Below, piece after piece: positions 25,433 through 33,573 of a DNA stretch of 64,000 bases. The notes under the pieces are model-generated. The model worked only from the letters and a program-made list of their open reading frames with translations, was not told the origin of the DNA and made no database searches. Each line of letters begins with the position of its first letter. Within the stretch, counting starts at the first letter, position 1. The stretch spans positions 496,001 through 560,000 of the forward strand of contig JAOABH010000004.1 of the NCBI GenBank assembly GCA_026418455.1. The letters are read 5' to 3'. This DNA is from Hydrogenothermaceae bacterium (GTDB taxonomy: Bacteria; Aquificota; Aquificia; Aquificales; Hydrogenothermaceae). The translations under genes and the position numbers were made by a program.

Positions 25433-25909
25433 GTGAAAACTTTAAATAAAGAAGAACTTAGAGAGTTGTATGACAAAGATTATCCTCTTTGGGCTGAAAT
25501 AAATTTGGAACTACTAAGAGAAAAATTATACGACCTTGTTGATTGGGATAATTTACTTGAGGAAATAGATGATATGGCAAAAACAGATCTTAAAACCTGT
25601 ATCAGCCACATTGCTATTATCTTGGAACATCTTTATAAACTTGACAACTTTAAAGATTTGGCTGGAGGAGAAACTGCCGGAAAAAGCTGGATAAGAAGTA
25701 TAAAAAACTCAAGGGTAGAAATAGAGGTTTTATTTGAATACTATCCTAGTTTAAAATCAAAACTACCTTTAGAGATGGATAAAGCTTGGTTAAAAGCAAG
25801 GAAAAAGTTGGAGATTTGGCTTGAGGATAACAATCTTGATCCAAGAATGTATAATATCCCTCAAAATTGCCCATACAGCTTTGAAGAAGTTATGAATAGA
25901 AAAGTTTAA
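25433..25909 (+). CDS. DUF29 family protein
   Basis: I choose the GTG at 25433 because GAGG lies eight bases upstream; a TTG at 25415 would overlap rsmE. The 158-residue helical protein has the DUF29 pattern: YDKDYPLWAEINLELLRE, then VDWDNLLEEIDDMAK and a conserved HLYKL helix. DUF29 proteins are common in cyanobacteria and Aquificae, often in many copies, with no known function. It shows no membrane segment or signal peptide. Confidence 0.8.
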   Translation: MKTLNKEELRELYDKDYPLWAEINLELLREKLYDLVDWDNLLEEIDDMAKTDLKTCISHIAIILEHLYKLDNFKDLAGGETAGKSWIRSIKNSRVEIEVLFEYYPSLKSKLPLEMDKAWLKARKKLEIWLEDNNLDPRMYNIPQNCPYSFEEVMNRKV

Positions 25910-25925
25910 ATAGGAGGTTTTTAAT

Positions 25926-26354
25926 ATGAAGAAAGTTATAGCTTTAACAGTAGTTGCTGCTTTTTTGGTAACAAGTTGTGCGGAAACTTACAGACCATCT
26001 CAAACAACCTATGAAGGTGGATTAATTGGAGCTGTAACAGGTGCAACAGCCGGTGCTATTTTGACAAGTGGCAACAAATGGAAAGGTGGAGTTATAGGTG
26101 GAGTTATAGGTGCAATAGCTGGAGCTACCATAGCAGAGATATCAAAGAGAGGAGCAGTAGAGGCAGTTCAGTCAAACAGACCTGTAAGATATCAGACAGA
26201 AGATGGAAGAGGTGTGTATGAAGCTGAACCAGTTGGATATGATGCTAAAACAAGATGCCATAAGGTCCATGAGAGAGTATATGAGAACGGCAAACTTGTA
26301 AAAGATCAGATAAAAGAAATCTGTGAAGCTGAGAAAGTAGAGAGGAAATATTAA
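25926..26354 (+). CDS. Glycine-zipper lipoprotein
   Basis: The 142-residue protein has a lipoprotein signal with lipobox VTSC (cysteine 18). A glycine-zipper membrane segment follows (about 33-75: GLIGAVTGATAGAI and GGVIGGVIGAIAGAT), then a soluble tail with a KTRCHKVHERV stretch. Such proteins resemble the SlyB/OsmB or 17-kDa surface antigen group, anchored in the outer membrane. AGGAGG lies at the correct distance from the ATG. Confidence 0.82.
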   Translation: MKKVIALTVVAAFLVTSCAETYRPSQTTYEGGLIGAVTGATAGAILTSGNKWKGGVIGGVIGAIAGATIAEISKRGAVEAVQSNRPVRYQTEDGRGVYEAEPVGYDAKTRCHKVHERVYENGKLVKDQIKEICEAEKVERKY

Positions 26355-26372
26355 CCTTAAATAGGAGAAGGG

Positions 26373-27347
26373 ATGAGCTTTCCTGTAAACAGATTAAGAC
26401 GTTTGAGAAAAAACGAAAATATAAGAAGATTGGTTAGAGAAAATGTTTTGACTGTTGATGACTTGATTTATCCTATCTTTGTAGAAGATGGTGAAAATAT
26501 AGAAAAGGAAATACCATCTATGCCGGGAATATACAGATACTCCATCGATAGAATATCTAAAGAACTTGATGAAGTTGTAAGATTGAATATTCCGGCTGTT
26601 TTACTTTTTGGTATTCCTTCCCATAAAGATGAGGTAGGGTCTGACACTTGGAATGAAGAGGGAATCATACAGAAAGCTGTCAGATATATAAAGCAGAACT
26701 ATCCACAGCTTTATGTTATCACCGATGTATGTTTCTGTGAATACACATCTCATGGACACTGTGGAGTTTTACACAATCAAGATGTAGATAATGACGAGAC
26801 TTTAGAAAACACAAGAAAACAGGTTATCTCTCATGTAAAAGCTGGAGCTGATATGGTGGCTCCTTCCGGAATGATGGATGGAGTTGTAAAAACCATAAGA
26901 GAAGCTCTTGATAGTGCAGGATTTTACCACATTCCAATAATGGCTTACTCTGCAAAGTTTGCGTCCTCTTACTACGGACCATTTAGGGAAGCTGCAGACT
27001 CTACACCTGCATTTGGAGACAGAAGAACATACCAGATGGATCCTGCAAATAGAAGGGAAGCTATAAGAGAAGTTGAGTTAGACATACAAGAGGGAGCAGA
27101 TATAGTTATGGTAAAACCTGCCCTTTCTTACCTTGATATTATCAGGGATATAAAAGATAGATTTTTACTACCTGTTGCAGCTTATAATGTAAGCGGTGAG
27201 TACTCGATGATTAAAGCAGCAGGAAAACTCGGTTGGATAGATGAGAAAAAGGTTATGATAGAAACTATTTTATCAATGAAGAGAGCTGGAGCTGATATAA
27301 TAATAACATACTTTGCGAAGGAGGTAGCAAGGATATTAAAACAATGA
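26373..27347 (+). CDS. hemB: Porphobilinogen synthase (delta-aminolevulinate dehydratase)
   Basis: HemB joins two 5-aminolevulinate molecules to porphobilinogen for haem synthesis. The 324-residue protein has the zinc-cysteine site [12 protein letters not shown], the Schiff-base lysines in [15 protein letters not shown] and [11 protein letters not shown], and the [16 protein letters not shown] substrate loop. Three cysteines in the metal loop indicate the zinc-dependent type. Its stop overlaps the following exonuclease gene (ATGA). Confidence 0.96.
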   Translation: MSFPVNRLRRLRKNENIRRLVRENVLTVDDLIYPIFVEDGENIEKEIPSMPGIYRYSIDRISKELDEVVRLNIPAVLLFGIPSHKDEVGSDTWNEEGIIQKAVRYIKQNYPQLYVITDVCFCEYTSHGHCGVLHNQDVDNDETLENTRKQVISHVKAGADMVAPSGMMDGVVKTIREALDSAGFYHIPIMAYSAKFASSYYGPFREAADSTPAFGDRRTYQMDPANRREAIREVELDIQEGADIVMVKPALSYLDIIRDIKDRFLLPVAAYNVSGEYSMIKAAGKLGWIDEKKVMIETILSMKRAGADIIITYFAKEVARILKQ

Positions 27348-28228
27348 AGAGATTGCTTCTCATAGACTCCTCCTCATATATATATAGAGCTTTTTATGCC
27401 CTTCCTCCTTTAACTTCTCCAAAAGGTATCCCAACCGGAGCTATATACGGATTTGTCAGGATGCTGTTAAAACTCTTAAATGATTTTAATCCTGAATATG
27501 TAGCAGCTGTATTTGACTCAAAAGGAAAAACAATAAGACATATGCAGTTTACAGAGTATAAAGCAAACAGAAAAGAAACACCGGACAGTTTATCAATACA
27601 AATACCCTACATAAAAGAGATTTTAAATACTTTAAATATAAAAATAGTAAAAAAAGAAGGATTTGAAGCAGATGACATAATAGCAACATTGGCAAAAGAT
27701 GCAGAAAAAAAAGGATTTGAAGTTATAGTGGTAACACCAGATAAAGATATGCTTCAGCTTGTAAATGATAAAATAAAAGTTTTCAATCCGGTAAGTGAAA
27801 TTTTATATGATTCACAGAAAGTAAAAGAAAAATACGGTATAGAGCCAAACCAGTTTGTTGATTATCTATCATTGATAGGAGACCCTGTTGATAATGTTCC
27901 TGGAATAAAAGGTGTAGGTCCAAAAACAGCCTCTGAACTTTTAAATAAATACGGCTCTATTGAAAACATACTACAAAATTTAGATAAACTTCCAGAAAAG
28001 TATAAAAAACTTTTTGAAAATATAGACAGAGAAAGTATAGAAAAATCAAAACAACTTGTAAATCTGTACCAGACAGAAATTGAGATAGATATAGAAGACC
28101 TTAAAAAAGGAAAACCTGATTTAATTAAATTAAAACAGATATTTGATGAACTTGGATTTAAATCTCTTATGAAAGATGTTGAAAAGAGTAAGCCGAAAGA
28201 AGAGATAAAACAGAAAACTCTTTTCTAA
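27344..28228 (+). CDS. Stand-alone 5'-3' exonuclease (Pol I N-terminal type)
   Basis: The 294-residue protein corresponds to the 5' nuclease domain of DNA polymerase I without the polymerase: [40 protein letters not shown], then the helix-3-turn motif [18 protein letters not shown]. It should remove RNA primers and flaps during replication and repair. In Aquificae the polymerase is reported to lack this domain, which explains the separate gene. It is coupled to hemB by ATGA. Confidence 0.9.
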   Translation: MKRLLLIDSSSYIYRAFYALPPLTSPKGIPTGAIYGFVRMLLKLLNDFNPEYVAAVFDSKGKTIRHMQFTEYKANRKETPDSLSIQIPYIKEILNTLNIKIVKKEGFEADDIIATLAKDAEKKGFEVIVVTPDKDMLQLVNDKIKVFNPVSEILYDSQKVKEKYGIEPNQFVDYLSLIGDPVDNVPGIKGVGPKTASELLNKYGSIENILQNLDKLPEKYKKLFENIDRESIEKSKQLVNLYQTEIEIDIEDLKKGKPDLIKLKQIFDELGFKSLMKDVEKSKPKEEIKQKTLF

Positions 28229-28241
28229 AAGAGGTAGGAAA

Positions 28242-29216
28242 ATGTTTACAGTTCCAATAATAGAGAGATTAAAAAGGGAAGAGAGAGAAATACTTATATT
28301 TACCCATGAAAATCCAGACGGTGACGGTATAGGAAGTATGATAGGGTTGTATCTTTTCCTGAAGAAGTTAGGTAAAAATGTTACAGCAGCGATGAAAGAC
28401 GATCTACCATATATATACAACTTCCTACCGGCTGTAGATGAAATTAAAAAATTACCCATAGATAAAGTTTTTGATGTTGCAATCCTCGTTGATGCAGCTC
28501 ATAAAGGAAGAGCTGGAGTTGAAATTAAAGCAAAAGAAATTATAAGAATAGACCACCATAGAGGCGGAGAGTTTGAAAGTATGTATGACTATGTAGAGGT
28601 AACAAGTCCTTCAACAACCTTTATAGTAACTCAGATACTAAGAGAGTGGGATGAAAACCTTATAGATAAGGATATAGCAACATGTCTATACACGGGGCTT
28701 ATAACAGATACAGGAAGTTTCAGATATAACAACACAGATGAGAGAGCATTTGAGGTAGCGAAATTTTTAGTATCAAAAGGTGCAGATCCATTTTATATCT
28801 CAAAGATGGTTTTTGAAAGAAACAAACTTTCAACGATAAATCTATTACAGAAAACTTTATCTACATTAGAAATTTACGGAGAAGGTAAAATTGCCATATT
28901 AACAGTTTTTAGAGATTTTTTAAAAGAATGTTCAGCATTGGAAGAAGAGACAGAGGGATTTGTAAACTTTGCAAGAAGTATAGATGGAGTGGAAATTGCC
29001 ATACTTATGATACAAAAGGAAGACCTTAAAACATGGAGAGTATCTTTAAGAGGAAAAGGAAATGTAAATGTCCAACAGATAGCTTCACACTTTGGTGGTG
29101 GTGGACATAAAGATGCTGCTGGATGTAGAATAATTGGAGATTATTATGAAATAAAAAATCAGCTTATACAAAAATCTAAAGAATATTTACATAATGAAGC
29201 TTTAATAGTAGTATAA
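28242..29216 (+). CDS. DHH/DHHA1 phosphoesterase, NrnA-like
   Basis: The 324-residue protein has DHH motifs HENPDGDGIGS (N-terminal), VDAAHKG, IRIDHHRGG and GLITDTGSFRYNN, then a DHHA1 domain ending in GGGGHKDAAGC. This is the NrnA group, which degrades nano-RNAs and dephosphorylates pAp with manganese. The gene starts 13 bases after the exonuclease stop with a GAGG site. Nuclease versus pAp-phosphatase activity cannot be separated by sequence. Confidence 0.88.
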   Translation: MFTVPIIERLKREEREILIFTHENPDGDGIGSMIGLYLFLKKLGKNVTAAMKDDLPYIYNFLPAVDEIKKLPIDKVFDVAILVDAAHKGRAGVEIKAKEIIRIDHHRGGEFESMYDYVEVTSPSTTFIVTQILREWDENLIDKDIATCLYTGLITDTGSFRYNNTDERAFEVAKFLVSKGADPFYISKMVFERNKLSTINLLQKTLSTLEIYGEGKIAILTVFRDFLKECSALEEETEGFVNFARSIDGVEIAILMIQKEDLKTWRVSLRGKGNVNVQQIASHFGGGGHKDAAGCRIIGDYYEIKNQLIQKSKEYLHNEALIVV

Positions 29217-29251
29217 TCATCATAATAGATATTAAAAAATGAGGTAGAGAG

Positions 29252-29413
29252 ATGGAAGATAAATTTGCCGATTGGTTTGAACTTGGTGGAATTATATTCT
29301 TCACATGGATGGTTATTATAGTTGGGCTTTTATGGGGACTATCTATAAAAGCAAGTTATAACGAAGAGAAACAGAAGAAACAACAGGCAGAGAATGGAAA
29401 CGAAAACAAGTAA
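29252..29413 (+). CDS. Small single-TM protein of unknown function (53 aa)
   Basis: This short frame begins at ATG 29252 after a GAGG-type site and reads MEDKFADWFELGG, one hydrophobic helix (IIFFTWMVIIVGLLWGL), and a charged Lys/Gln/Glu tail to TAA at 29411. It overlaps the next membrane protein gene by 20 bases, which supports real translation coupling. I recognise no family. Size and layout resemble small subunits of membrane complexes. Confidence 0.6.
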   Translation: MEDKFADWFELGGIIFFTWMVIIVGLLWGLSIKASYNEEKQKKQQAENGNENK

Positions 29414-29894
29414 AAATATACCTTTTATAGTTATTACCGGATTTGGTATAATAGCAACCTTATTTTTCATTTACTTTTTTGTCTATAACAAAGCGGTAGA
29501 TACTGTAAGAAAAGACCTTGTTATACAAAAAGCATATCCAAAGATAAAACCACAGGAATTTATAACAGAGCTTATTTTTATAGCTTCTAAATCAGGATTT
29601 TCTATATCCCAGATCTATACCGATAACAGGACTTTTTTGGTTAATATCTACTCCCAAAAAGAGATAGATCAAGTTATAAATCTTAATCCCAATGCTTTAG
29701 CTTATATAAATGTAGGTTTAGTTATATACGATCTTGGAGATGGGACAGCTGTAGTTGGAAATAACCCTTATATCTGGGATATAATATTTGAAGATAAAAA
29801 TTTAGATGAGAGAGCTCAAGAGTATAGCCAAACTGTAAGTAATCTACTTGATAACGTTTATCTCTCAATAAGGGAGAAGAAAAAATCTATTTAG
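29394..29894 (+). CDS. Membrane-anchored DUF302-like protein
   Basis: The 166-residue product has one N-terminal helix (about 10-30). A soluble domain follows in which LNPNALAYINVGLVIYDLGDG and AVVGNNPYIWDIIF resemble the core strands of DUF302, a small domain found in thermophilic chemolithotrophs, often near sulfur or energy genes. The function is unknown and the resemblance is moderate. It is coupled to the 53-residue gene upstream and lies 9 bases before the phosphohexomutase. Confidence 0.55.
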   Translation: METKTSKNIPFIVITGFGIIATLFFIYFFVYNKAVDTVRKDLVIQKAYPKIKPQEFITELIFIASKSGFSISQIYTDNRTFLVNIYSQKEIDQVINLNPNALAYINVGLVIYDLGDGTAVVGNNPYIWDIIFEDKNLDERAQEYSQTVSNLLDNVYLSIREKKKSI

Positions 29895-29903
29895 GGGGAA
29901 GTT

Positions 29904-31277
29904 ATGATAAAATTTGGTACAGATGGATTTAGAGGAGTTATAGGAGATAACTACACATTTGAAAACATAAGAAAGATAGCACAAGCTCATGCTGAATCTT
30001 TGAAAGAGAGGAAAGGGAAGAAAGTTATAGTAGGATACGACACAAGGTTTATGTCAAGAGATTTTGCTTTGGCGGTTGCGGAAGTTTTCAGTTCAAATGG
30101 GTTTAAAGTTATAATTTCAAAAGGTATAACAACTACACCGGCTCTTTCTCTGGCTGTAAAAGAGTTTAAATGTGATGAAGGAGTTATGATTACAGCTTCC
30201 CACAACGGATACAAATACAATGGTTATAAGATAAAAGGTAAGTACAGTGGTCCGGCAACAGAAGAGATAATAAAAGATGTTGAAAACAGAATAGGAAAAA
30301 GCCAGATAAAGACAGGAAAAAATGAGTTTAAAGAAGAGGATTTACAAAATATATACATTAACAAACTGAAAAGCTATTTTGATCCAAACATATTTAAACA
30401 GAAACATATGAAAATCATACATGACCCAATGTATGCAACAAGCAGTAATCTGTATAACTCAATCCTTGAAGATAGTTTCATATCTGTTGAATCTATTAAT
30501 AACTGGTATAATCCATACTTTGGAGGACACCATCCTGAACCTATAGACAAAAATCTGTCTCTTTTGAAAGCAAAAGTAGTTGCAACTCAGGCAGATTTAG
30601 GGATAGCAAATGACGGAGATTCTGACAGGGTAGGAATAGTTGATGAAAAAGGAGAGTTTGTAAATACACAGATACTATATGCTCTACTTTTACTCCATAC
30701 TATAAGAAACAGGAAAGTAAAAGGAAGTATAGTAAAAACAGTATCTACGACTTACTTGGCGGACAGGATAGCAAAAAAGGAAAAAAGAAAGATACATAAA
30801 ACACCAGTTGGATTTAAGTATGTAGCAGATATAATGCTTAAAGAGAAAGTAGCCTTTGGAGGAGAAGAATCTGGAGGCTATGGTTTTGGATTTCATATTC
30901 CAGAAAGAGACGGCGTTTTATCCGGACTTCTTATAATTGAGATGATGAATCTTTACGGAAAATCTATGTCTGAACTTGTAAAGGAGTTGTTTAAAGAGTT
31001 TGGTGAAGCTTATTACAAAAGAGAAGATTTAAAAGTAGAAGGAACTCAAGGATTGGATTTTGTAAATAAACTTAAAAGTAAAGAGATTAAAGAGTTTGCT
31101 GGTTTTAAAGTAAGAGAGGTAGATAAAACAGATGGTGTTAAAATAATCTTTGAAGATGATAGCTGGCTTTTGTTTAGAGCTTCCGGAACAGAACCAGTTT
31201 TAAGAATATACGCAGAATCACCTTCCATTGAGAAAACAGATAAGCTTATAAAAAGTTCTATCTCTATGATAGAATAA
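29904..31277 (+). CDS. Phosphoglucomutase/phosphomannomutase family enzyme
   Basis: The 457-residue alpha-D-phosphohexomutase has all four domain signatures: KFGTDGFRG at the N-terminus, the phosphoserine loop TASHNGYKYNGYK, metal loop NDGDSDRVGIVD, sugar-specificity loop GGEESGGYG, and phosphate loop RASGTEPVLRIYAES. It interconverts hexose 1- and 6-phosphates for glycogen or cell-surface sugars. Whether glucose, mannose or glucosamine is preferred is not decided by sequence. GGGG precedes the ATG. Confidence 0.92.
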   Translation: MIKFGTDGFRGVIGDNYTFENIRKIAQAHAESLKERKGKKVIVGYDTRFMSRDFALAVAEVFSSNGFKVIISKGITTTPALSLAVKEFKCDEGVMITASHNGYKYNGYKIKGKYSGPATEEIIKDVENRIGKSQIKTGKNEFKEEDLQNIYINKLKSYFDPNIFKQKHMKIIHDPMYATSSNLYNSILEDSFISVESINNWYNPYFGGHHPEPIDKNLSLLKAKVVATQADLGIANDGDSDRVGIVDEKGEFVNTQILYALLLLHTIRNRKVKGSIVKTVSTTYLADRIAKKEKRKIHKTPVGFKYVADIMLKEKVAFGGEESGGYGFGFHIPERDGVLSGLLIIEMMNLYGKSMSELVKELFKEFGEAYYKREDLKVEGTQGLDFVNKLKSKEIKEFAGFKVREVDKTDGVKIIFEDDSWLLFRASGTEPVLRIYAESPSIEKTDKLIKSSISMIE

Positions 31278-31308
31278 GATTTGAAAATTATTCAAAAAGG
31301 AGATGAAT

Positions 31309-31716
31309 ATGGAAAATTTCTATGAACCTTACGAAGTAGTTTTATCAGATGATAACAAACTTGCTGTTTTAGTGGAACCTGATGAAAATTTAGAAAAAGC
31401 TCTTGAAAATGCAAAAGAACCAGAGTTAATGGTAGATGTAGATTATGATGAAGAGTCAGAAGAGTTATACCTATTAATATCTGTTATATTTGGAGAAGAA
31501 GAGATATTTTTTGGACTTCCATATGGGGAAGCCTGGGAATCTCTCATAGAGGAAGGTAGCTTTGTCATAGCTTTTCTTCCAGAAGAAGAGTTTAGATCAG
31601 GTAAGTTTGATGAAGTCCCTTCTATTGAGATAGAATTTGATGATATTACCCTTGGATTTGTAGAAGGAGCCAACAGAACAGCAGAGGTTTTACTCGGAGA
31701 AACAGAAGAAGAGTAA
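31309..31716 (+). CDS. Acidic protein of unknown function
   Basis: I choose the ATG at 31309 because AGGAG lies six bases upstream; the ATG two codons earlier abuts that site. The 135-residue product is strongly acidic (EPDENLEKALENAKEPE, VDVDYDEESEELY, EIEFDDITLG), cytoplasmic and without cysteine. I recognise no family. It sits between phosphohexomutase and thioesterase genes, starting two bases before the latter. Confidence 0.65.
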   Translation: MENFYEPYEVVLSDDNKLAVLVEPDENLEKALENAKEPELMVDVDYDEESEELYLLISVIFGEEEIFFGLPYGEAWESLIEEGSFVIAFLPEEEFRSGKFDEVPSIEIEFDDITLGFVEGANRTAEVLLGETEEE

Positions 31717-31718
31717 TA

Positions 31719-32132
31719 ATGACACTTACCTACACCAGAAAGGTTAATTTTTATGAAACAGATGCCCAGGGGATAGTTCACCACTCAAACTATCCAAGAT
31801 ATTTTGAAGAATGTAGAGGCTTTTATCTTGAAAATATAGGCTTACCCTACCATATTCTTAGAGATGAGTATAATGTTGATGTTGTATTACTGGAGCTTAA
31901 CATTAGATATATGAATCCATTGAGATTTGGAGATAAATTTAAAATAGAGTTTAGATTAGACAGCATAGACAGTTATTTCTTCAGTTTTAAATATGAGATT
32001 TATACAGACAAGAAGATAGCAGAAGGTTTTACAAAACATTGCTGTGTAAATTCCCAAACGAAGAGAGTTATAAAAGTCCCAAAAGTTTTAAAAGATAAAA
32101 TGGAGTTAAGAGATGTTGGAAGAGATAGTTAA
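31719..32132 (+). CDS. Acyl-CoA thioesterase, YbgC/4HBT family
   Basis: The 137-residue hot-dog protein has the YbgC motif YETDAQGIVHHSNYPRYFEE with the catalytic aspartate in ETDAQG. It then has the expected LNIRYMNPLRFGD strand. Such enzymes cleave acyl-CoA or acyl-ACP thioesters, in some bacteria linked to phospholipid or Tol-Pal function. Length matches the family (about 135). The next gene overlaps by 20 bases. Confidence 0.88.
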   Translation: MTLTYTRKVNFYETDAQGIVHHSNYPRYFEECRGFYLENIGLPYHILRDEYNVDVVLLELNIRYMNPLRFGDKFKIEFRLDSIDSYFFSFKYEIYTDKKIAEGFTKHCCVNSQTKRVIKVPKVLKDKMELRDVGRDS

Positions 32133-33438
32133 AAAAGCAAAAGAGAAGTTAGCTGGTTATGATTGGGAGATTTTTTACTTTAAAAATAAAAAATTGAAAA
32201 GTGAATCTAACGATTTAAAGATTGATAAACTTACAGCTTCAGAAGATATAGGATTCAGTGTAAGAGTCTTAAAATCCGGTCGTCAAGGATTTTCTTACTC
32301 AACAACATTGGATAAAGACTCAATAGAATTTACAATACAGAGTGCAAAAGAGCTGTGTGATATAGCAACAGAAGAAGAAGATATTTTTTTAAACGAAAAA
32401 TTAGAAAAAGGCAAAGAGATAGAGTACTTTGACACATTTGCAGTAAATCTTCCTGTAGAGGAGAAGATAGAAAAAGCCATAGAACTTGAAAGATTGGTAA
32501 GAACTATGGATGACCGGATAAAGTCTGTCAGAAGCTCCACATTTACAGAAAATATTTATGAAAGAGTTTTGATAAACTCCTTGGGATTAGATATAAGAGA
32601 AACTGGAACAGTTTACTCTGCTATGGTCTCTGCAGTCGCCACAGATGGCAAAGATTCACAGATAGCTTGGAGTTATAATGCAAAGAGATTTATATCTGAT
32701 TTAGATTTAAAAGAGATAGCAAAAGAAGCCGTATTTAACTCAACATCTCTACTTGGTGCTACCTCTATACCTACAAAAAATATGTATGTCCTATTTCCTC
32801 CTTACGCAATGGCAGAACTTTTAGATGCTTTTTCATATCCATTTTTGGCAGATGCTCTTATAAAGGGTAAAACTTTGTTTAAAGATAAAGTTGGTGAGAA
32901 AGTGGCTCACGAAGAGATAACTATAGTAGATAATGGAATCCTTGAAAAAGGTTTAATGTCATCTACATACGATGCAGAAGGTACTTTAAAGAGGAAAAAT
33001 ATCCTTGTAGAAAAAGGTATTTTAAAAGGGTTTTTACACAATCTATACACTGCTAAGAAGTTAGGAGTTTCACCTACGGGGAACTCTATCAGGTCTGATT
33101 TTAGATCACTACCAACAGTTGGAATAACAAACTTCTATATAGAAAACGGTAAACAGAATATAAAAGATGTTATCTCAGATTTAGATGAAGTTTTTTATGT
33201 GATAGATATGATGGGACTTCATACTGCAGACCCTATCTCCGGAGATTTTTCTCTTGGAGTAAATGGTCTTATAATAAGTAAAGGAGAGATAATTAAGGCT
33301 GTAAGAGGAGCTACATTAAGTGGTAATTTTATAGAGCTACTACAGAAAGTTGTGTCTGTTGGAAATGATTTAAAGTTTTACGGTAATTTAGGAAGTCCTT
33401 CAATTTTAGTAGAGAACTTAACAGTAGCAGGAGATTAA
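32113..33438 (+). CDS. pmbA: TldE/PmbA-type peptidase-complex subunit
   Basis: The 441-residue protein follows the TldD/PmbA fold: an N-terminal DIGFSVRVLKSGRQGFSYST strand set and C-terminal GNSIRSDFRSLPTVGITNFYIENG and GLHTADPISGDFSLGVNG motifs. It lacks the HExxxH metal motif of TldD, so it is the TldE/PmbA partner that forms a heterodimeric metalloprotease with TldD. No tldD lies in the window. The ATG overlaps the thioesterase gene by 20 bases. Confidence 0.88.
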   Translation: MLEEIVKKAKEKLAGYDWEIFYFKNKKLKSESNDLKIDKLTASEDIGFSVRVLKSGRQGFSYSTTLDKDSIEFTIQSAKELCDIATEEEDIFLNEKLEKGKEIEYFDTFAVNLPVEEKIEKAIELERLVRTMDDRIKSVRSSTFTENIYERVLINSLGLDIRETGTVYSAMVSAVATDGKDSQIAWSYNAKRFISDLDLKEIAKEAVFNSTSLLGATSIPTKNMYVLFPPYAMAELLDAFSYPFLADALIKGKTLFKDKVGEKVAHEEITIVDNGILEKGLMSSTYDAEGTLKRKNILVEKGILKGFLHNLYTAKKLGVSPTGNSIRSDFRSLPTVGITNFYIENGKQNIKDVISDLDEVFYVIDMMGLHTADPISGDFSLGVNGLIISKGEIIKAVRGATLSGNFIELLQKVVSVGNDLKFYGNLGSPSILVENLTVAGD

Positions 33439-33444
33439 TTTAGA

Positions 33445-33528
33445 TGCCCAGGGTGGGATTTGAACCCACACGCCCTCTCGGGCACTACCCCCTCAAGATA
33501 GCGCGTCTGCCAGTTTCGCCACCTGGGC
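33445..33528 (-). tRNA. tRNA-Leu (anticodon GAG)
   Basis: An 84-base class II tRNA reads on the minus strand: acceptor arms GCCCAGG and CCTGGGC with discriminator A, D-arm, anticodon stem CTATC/GGTAG with loop TTGAGGG (anticodon at 33494-33492), a long variable arm and a T-arm GTGGG TTCAAAT CCCAC. CCA is not encoded. It decodes CUC and CUU. Confidence 0.95.
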
Positions 33529-33544
33529 TTAAAGGTAGATAAAT

Positions 33545-33573
33545 ATTATAATCAAAAAGGTTTAAAAATGCAA
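33545..33573 (-). promoter_or_regulatory. Probable promoter of tRNA-Leu
   Basis: On the minus strand TTGCAT (33573-33568), a 17-base spacer and TATAAT (33550-33545) lie 17 bases before the tRNA 5' end. The -35 hexamer falls on the first two codons of the divergently read A-adding enzyme gene. Confidence 0.55.
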
